Both the position numbers and the translations under genes were made by a program. The notes under the pieces are model-generated. The model saw nothing but the letters and a program-made list of their open reading frames with translations, was not told where the DNA came from and ran no database searches. A DNA stretch of 64,000 nt from Luzula sylvatica. Taxonomy: Eukaryota; Streptophyta; Magnoliopsida; Poales; Juncaceae. The stretch is from the NCBI GenBank assembly GCA_946800325.1, contig OX326960.1:51517355-51581354 (forward strand), read 5' to 3'. The stretch's first letter is position 1. Every line of letters starts with the position of its first letter. This document shows, piece after piece, positions 59,040 to 64,000 of this stretch.

Positions 59040-59749
59040 AATGTGTCCGTTTTGGTGTAGTATTTATTTATGAAGTATTACGATGTGTTATGAAGTTTCT
59101 ACATGAGGAATTTGTAATACTTGGAATGTTAAAGCATGCCGAAATTGCATCTTTTCAGACATATGATAATATTTTCATTCGTCTCCAATATTTGTATCGG
59201 ATGTTGATACGGCACGGATCCGTATCCGTTAAGCTGGTTTATCGGATTTTTTTTATGATAGAGATATACAAGGATACAACCCGATACTACATAATAAGTT
59301 TTCGATAACTCGGTATTTTTATATTTTGGCCAACATTAAAATAGCGTGTACCATATTCCCCTCGTTATATTTCTCATCAGATTTTTAAATAAACAATATG
59401 AATTTTTTTTTTATAATTATTATTTGAAATACTACGTCGTTTCCCTATCAGTTTTATACATTTGTACATGTGCAATATATTTTTATGTACGATCATTATA
59501 TTTTCTTGCTGAACCTTGGCAGTTGAATTTAATGGGATCTAAATAAATGGTTTTTATATGAATGGTTGTGAATAAATATTAATTTTTTTCTTAAATATTG
59601 ACAGTTTAGTACTCTATCACATCAATTAACAAGTAAAATGACATTTTATATTTATTATGTTAAGAATGTTTTGTCTTCCGGTATATATATTATTTATCTA
59701 TGCAGAAATAATGTTTGATGTTTGGGCCAACATTAATCAAATACATAAT

Positions 59750-59838
59750 AGTTTTTTTTTTGTTGATAATAATAAAAGATTATCAGTGGAAAGGATTCGA
59801 ACTGTGAATACCAAAATGAAGGAGACCTCACCTAATAA
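59750..59838 (-). mobile_element. SINE-like remnant with B box
   Basis: On the minus strand GTTCGAATCC matches the pol III B box, preceded by GGTGAGGTCTCC and followed downstream by an A run (T run at 59751-59761 on the plus strand). It is short and lacks a clear duplication, so the call is tentative. Confidence 0.4.
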
Positions 59839-61562
59839 TTATGAAATTTCATAGATACCCCCCTACAAAAAAAATATTACCAACTAAATGTTTTATCAGA
59901 AACTTTTATTATTTTTCAAAAAAAACAAAACATCAATTTTTGTTACCAACTAACTTCCTATTCCAAGTTGACATCTATAGGGTTTATCAGAAAGATACAT
60001 TCCCCAAAAAGAAAAAAAATAGTAAGACCAAAAAGATAGAATGAAATTTTCTTCAATATGTGAATTGAGAGGACCATTTCATTAAATGAGATTTTGACAG
60101 GGGTTGAACAATCGGAATTGATATTAGGAGGGTTAGTTTGCAAATTTATACTGTACTGAATAGTAATGTAAATGTAATCTTGCTTTGCTGATTGTCAATT
60201 CAAAGTCTTCTTCAACGCAAAGTAGGCTGATTGTCACTTCGTATTCAAATTTATTTGGTAAAATTCACAAAAAAAAATACAATATTCTTAATTTATCTTT
60301 TTATAGTTGTGACATGATGGAACAACTTAATTTTGATAATAACTTTATCTATCTAATCATAGATTTAATTGGATTAACATTCTTAACATAATAAAATTAA
60401 GTGATTTGCACATTCTTTTTTTATAATCTTTGGTGGCACCTAAATTTGAAGGGTTGATTGAATTGAAGAAAACTTTCTATCTAATCAAAATTAAAAATTA
60501 ATGAACATTAGGTTTTCATTTTGGTGAATGATGGCAAAACCCTACCCAATTTGCCCACCGTTCATTTTCATTGTTTTGTTGCTTAGAGTAATTTTGAGTG
60601 CACCTCATAGTCCTGTCAAGATCATCAACAAAAAAACAAAAACAAATATCATACACGGAATTCCTTATTATTTTTTCTGAAGTAATATTTTTACAATGAT
60701 CATTAAATTCCATCAATATTCTTTGCTTAAATCCAGTCATAAAGATTTTCAAGTAACACATAATTTCCACTTTTAAGTTTTACTCCTTGATTATCAATAG
60801 ACAAAAGAAGATCATACTTTCATACATACAAAATATATTCCAAATATTGTATTTTTTTATTCCATTTTCATTAGAAAAGATAATTAAGCATGATTATTAG
60901 GGGAAATATCAAATAGAAGGCACATCATCTCTGACCAACTTAAAGTTCTTTTTTGTTGTAACACTTGCAGTAAAGCAATATGTGTAGCGAGTTACTCTCT
61001 TTGTTTTAATCGGAAAACAAAATTTCAAAAATCAAGAATTTTTTTTATTGTACAAATATAAACATGAACAAGTTATTAATCTTATTAAAGTAAAGTAGCA
61101 CTATTGATTTAATTTAAATTATCAAAAAATAATTACATAATTAATTTATGTCAAATCGTCCACGTCAAAATAAAAACCACAAAAATGTCTCAGAAAATAT
61201 GGAAGTGATATTGTCATATTGACGAAACGATAAACAAGAAAAGAATATACTGCAAAATAAACTTTTAAATTTTGAAATATTTAGATTAGTTTTATTTTTT
61301 TAAATAATAATGTCATGCTCTGTTCCTAACTCGCCACACGGACAGATACACCCAATCTTACCTCCTCTTTCCCTCCCATTTTTACTCTCCTCTTCTCTCT
61401 CTCCTCCTCCTCACATAACATATTCACGTTCACATTCATTCACATCACATTCCCCTCTCGTTTTCACTCACCCCTTAACACCAAGCCAAAACAGAGCAAG
61501 AAGGCAAGGAAGAGGGAAGCGGAATTAAAGAAGCGATAAAGAAAGAAACGAGAAAGACAACC

Positions 61563-63040
61563 ATGAAAGGACTTCACAGCACAAGATTCATCCTCCTCCA
61601 CCCCTCCTCTCTCCCCACCACAAAACCCACCGGCGTGGGTGCTGCCTCTCCTCCTCACTCGCCCATCCTCTCCACCTTCCTCTCCGCTCACCACCGCGTT
61701 TATCTCCTCCTTTTTCTCTCCTTCTTCACTCTCGCTTCCCTCCTCACTCTCATCTCTACCACCTCATCTCACTCCCACCACATGTCCCCTACCCTTTCTC
61801 TCTCCTCCTCCCCTCTCCCTTCTCACATATTCGAAACCCTTCTCCATTATGCATCTCAGGCGAATTCGACATCGCGTATGCCCGATCAAGACTTGCGCTC
61901 GGTTGCCAACGTGTTGAGACGAAGGGGTCCGTGTAATTTGTTGGTTTTTGGACTCGGCGCGGAGACTCCGCTTTGGAGAGCTCTTAACTATGGTGGACGA
62001 ACCGTCTTTTTAGATGAAAATCAGTATTATGTTGATCATCTCGAAGGACGCCATCCCGGCCTCGAAGCGTATGATGTTTCGTACACCACTCAGGTCTGTT
62101 TTTCCAATTTATAACTTTTACCATTTGATGCTTCTTCGCATTGTTTGGATTTTTGGAGGATTAGGGTTGAAGGGGAAATTAGAATTGCAGTTTTGAAAGG
62201 CTAGCGTTGATATTTGAGTTTCCAAAAAAATTGCATACTAGAATCAATACAGAATTCAAATTTCAAAGCAGAACCATTTTTAATGCAGAAAACATAAAGG
62301 GTAGCTATTCGGACAGGAACAATTTTAATGGTCGTAGAAAATTAATTCTTGCAATCATCAAAAATATTTCTGTCCGAATAAAAAATAATGAGAGAATGAT
62401 TGGGACAGGAACAAATTTTATTGTTGCAGGAATTAATTTCTTGCGACCATAGCAAACGTTCCTGTCCGAATCACTACCCAAACATAAAACGTTAATGTGA
62501 ACATGTTCACAAGATAAAAAAGGAACAATTCAAATGTATTCTTAGTTCTTGCACAATTAAAGACTCACTCTTTTACATTATATATTTAAAAAAAAAATGA
62601 AAAAAAATAATAATCCATATTTATAGGTTCGGGAGCTAAACGACCTAATAGCCGATGCACGCGAAATGAGAAAAACTCAATGTCGGCCCGTCCAAAACCT
62701 CTTATTCTCAGACTGTCGTCTCGGGATTAACGATTTGCCAAACGAACTATACGGCATAAAATGGGACATAATTCTCGTAGACGGACCAAGAGGCTATTCT
62801 GCCTTAGCACCTGGCAGAATGGCTGCTATTTTCACAGCAGCCGTACTTGCCAGGTCGACAGGGAACGAAAAACCCGTGGATGTTTTGGTACACGATTACG
62901 ATCGAGAGGTCGAAAGGGTTTGTAGCGAGGAGTTCTTATGCATGGAGAATATGAAGGAAGAAAGCGGGACGCAAAATCTCGCGCATTTCGTCATTAGAAG
63001 AGGAGACTCGGCTCGTCGAAACGAGTTTTGTATGGAATAA
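61563..63040 (+). CDS. IRX15-L: IRX15/IRX15-LIKE-type DUF579 protein, xylan biosynthesis
   Basis: Two exons (61563-62093 and 62627-63040), phase 0, give 314 residues. Proteins of this family act in the Golgi on glucuronoxylan of secondary walls. The related GXM members are 4-O-methyltransferases, and IRX15 controls xylan chain length. A short cytosolic N-terminus is followed by one membrane anchor (VYLLLFLSFFTLASLLTLI, residues about 46-64). The DUF579 domain includes GPCNLLVFGLG, GGRTVFLDEN, CRPVQNLLFSDCRLG, WDIILVDGPRGY, APGRMAAIFTAAVLAR and HDYDREVER. The CRPVQNLLFSDC and EFLC blocks favour IRX15 over GXM. The intron holds a small Mutator-type MITE. The leader is CT-rich with many short direct repeats. 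Confidence 0.9.
62299..62479. mobile_element. Mutator-type MITE in the IRX15-like intron, 181 bp
   Basis: Termini GGGTAGCTATTCGGACAGGA and, read inward, GGGTAGTGATTCGGACAGGA differ at two positions in 20. A perfect 9-base duplication AAACATAAA flanks the element (62290-62298 and 62480-62488). TTCTGTCCGAATA recurs inside. Non-coding. Confidence 0.85.
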
Positions 63041-63461
63041 TGATGCTTGGTTTGTGAATTTGAAGTGTTTGTTACTTTTTTTTTTTCACTTTTGTATACT
63101 TGGCACTTGGGTTTAAAATGGATAGTGTTTGTCAATTTAAGAGGTTCAAAATTCAATTAATATTCTCGCTTTAATTACCAACAGTTGGGTTCGTTTCTCA
63201 TTAATGCTGATAACGTTGGACCACCAATTGGAATTTCCCACGTGTACCTTTCATGTATAGCTGTCGGTGGAATCCCAATTAGGAAATTTGTCTATTCCAA
63301 ATTCAATTACTTTCCAATTAAGTATAATAAACATTAACATTCACATGAAATTACAGGCAAATTTTGTGGCGATAATTACATCAATTCATCATAATATACA
63401 CACAAAACAACCACAAATCAAAGAATTGATTAAAAAATGAAAACATACTAGAAATGATAAA
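63041..63461. other. Convergent 3' gap
   Basis: AT-rich 3' flank between the IRX15-like gene (+) and the isomerase pseudogene (-). No gene or repeat is recognised. Confidence 0.45.
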
Positions 63462-64000
63462 TCATAATCCAGCCGAAACGAGACCATGTAAAGTGACAGT
63501 ACCGATCAATTGGCACGTCCGACCAACTGGGAGGTCGAAAATCGCGCGTTCACTTGCTTGGAGAGTGCGTCTAAGATCGCCATCTGTAAACATACCGATC
63601 AATTGACACGAATCGTCAATTACGAGGAGGCATCCACATCATTTGCTCGTCATTTCAGCAAACTGATCCAATATCATATCTCCATCTTTGCATAAAGGAA
63701 GCTCTTTCTCCTTCTTCATCACATCCTTCACCTAAACTCACATTTTTAAAATAAAAAACGAAACAAACAAATAAATTGAAGAAATGAAATAATGGTACTT
63801 TCAAGGTGAGCCCTTTGCCGATTCTGCCAGCTGGATGATTGGCTGTGTATTGTTCTTTACTGAGTCTGTTCGCCACCATTAATGTCGCTATGAATGTGTC
63901 TCCGAAGATGAACTGTACGATGGTGATGCCAACTGACAGATCTCGCCGGTAAATGCACGTTCATGTCGCAAAGTTTTCCGAGCTTTCCGCTTTTGCCATC
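63462..64000 (-). pseudogene. SETH3: Arabinose-5-phosphate isomerase (SETH3-like) pseudogene, cut by window edge
   Basis: Minus-strand sequence matches the KpsF/GutQ-type D-arabinose-5-phosphate isomerase with CBS domains, which makes the precursor for KDO in pectin RG-II. Readable pieces are [10 protein letters not shown], then [25 protein letters not shown] (splice at 63798), [36 protein letters not shown] and [11 protein letters not shown]. Damage: near 63915-63940 about 14 codons are missing with a frame change; a TGA replaces the Gly codon of SKGCGC in the first CBS domain; and roughly 43 codons of the second CBS domain are deleted between VG and QLIG. The rest of the gene would lie beyond 64000. 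Confidence 0.85.

Larger units (their letters stand above)
58949..61562. other. AT-rich intergenic with MITE and SINE-like remnants
   Basis: The 3' flank of the zinc-motif gene includes a 13-base echo of its own coding end (CCCGCAAAGACGAACACTTG at 58912 and again at 59019). At 59180-59300 a GATACGG/CGTATCC-rich patch resembles the MITE at 29935-30402. At 59750-59835 a T run, then GGATTCGAACTGTGAATACC (a B box on the minus strand), suggests a SINE-like remnant. The remainder, to about 61300, has no recognised gene. The last ~230 bases are the CT-rich leader of the IRX15-type gene. Confidence 0.5.

Overview
The window is nuclear DNA from a flowering plant, almost certainly a eudicot. It is AT-rich, its genes are split by short GT-AG introns, and their products are typical of land plants: a receptor-like cytoplasmic kinase, polyphenol oxidase, a PPR protein, a DEMETER-type DNA glycosylase, a DCD protein and IRX15. 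The species cannot be fixed from the sequence alone.

Left part (1-23 kb): a hAT-like repeat end abuts a 5'-truncated HSP70 pseudogene. Then come an RLCK-VII kinase with an unusual multi-exon basic N-terminus (-), mitochondrial cardiolipin synthase (+), a three-exon plastid polyphenol oxidase (-) with a LINE fragment in its first intron, a PIG-X homologue (-), a 1.4-kb Harbinger-like element, an intronless PPR gene (+), and a stack of small transposons (foldback, SINE, Mutator-like MITE).

Middle part (23-41 kb): a DEMETER-like DNA glycosylase gene carries several disabling lesions, one of them at an Fe-S cysteine codon. It is followed by an Asn/Met-rich NRP (DCD domain) gene and a 5.3-kb nested transposon. 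The nest is a Harbinger-like element holding a 600-bp hAT MITE and a 3.6-kb Mutator-like element. That Mutator-like element carries a decayed transposase start and an unknown antisense gene.

Right part (41-64 kb): two paralogous small MGNC proteins flank about 10 kb of AT-rich, repeat-filled DNA, which includes a degenerate copy of one paralogue's promoter. Next are a two-RRM protein gene with a U12-type intron and an apparent frameshift at a CA repeat, a second long Mutator-like element with a 1.9-kb internal insertion, a small C-terminal zinc-motif protein, an IRX15-type (DUF579) xylan gene, and a decayed arabinose-5-phosphate isomerase (SETH3-like) pseudogene cut by the window edge.

The genes are independent housekeeping, defence, cell-wall and organelle genes with no shared pathway. 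The main story is gene decay and transposon nesting: three broken genes (HSP70, DEMETER-like, SETH3-like), many elements with readable target-site duplications, and one intact kinase that has grown a new N-terminal module by exon duplication. All exon coordinates were read by eye from splice signals and family conservation.
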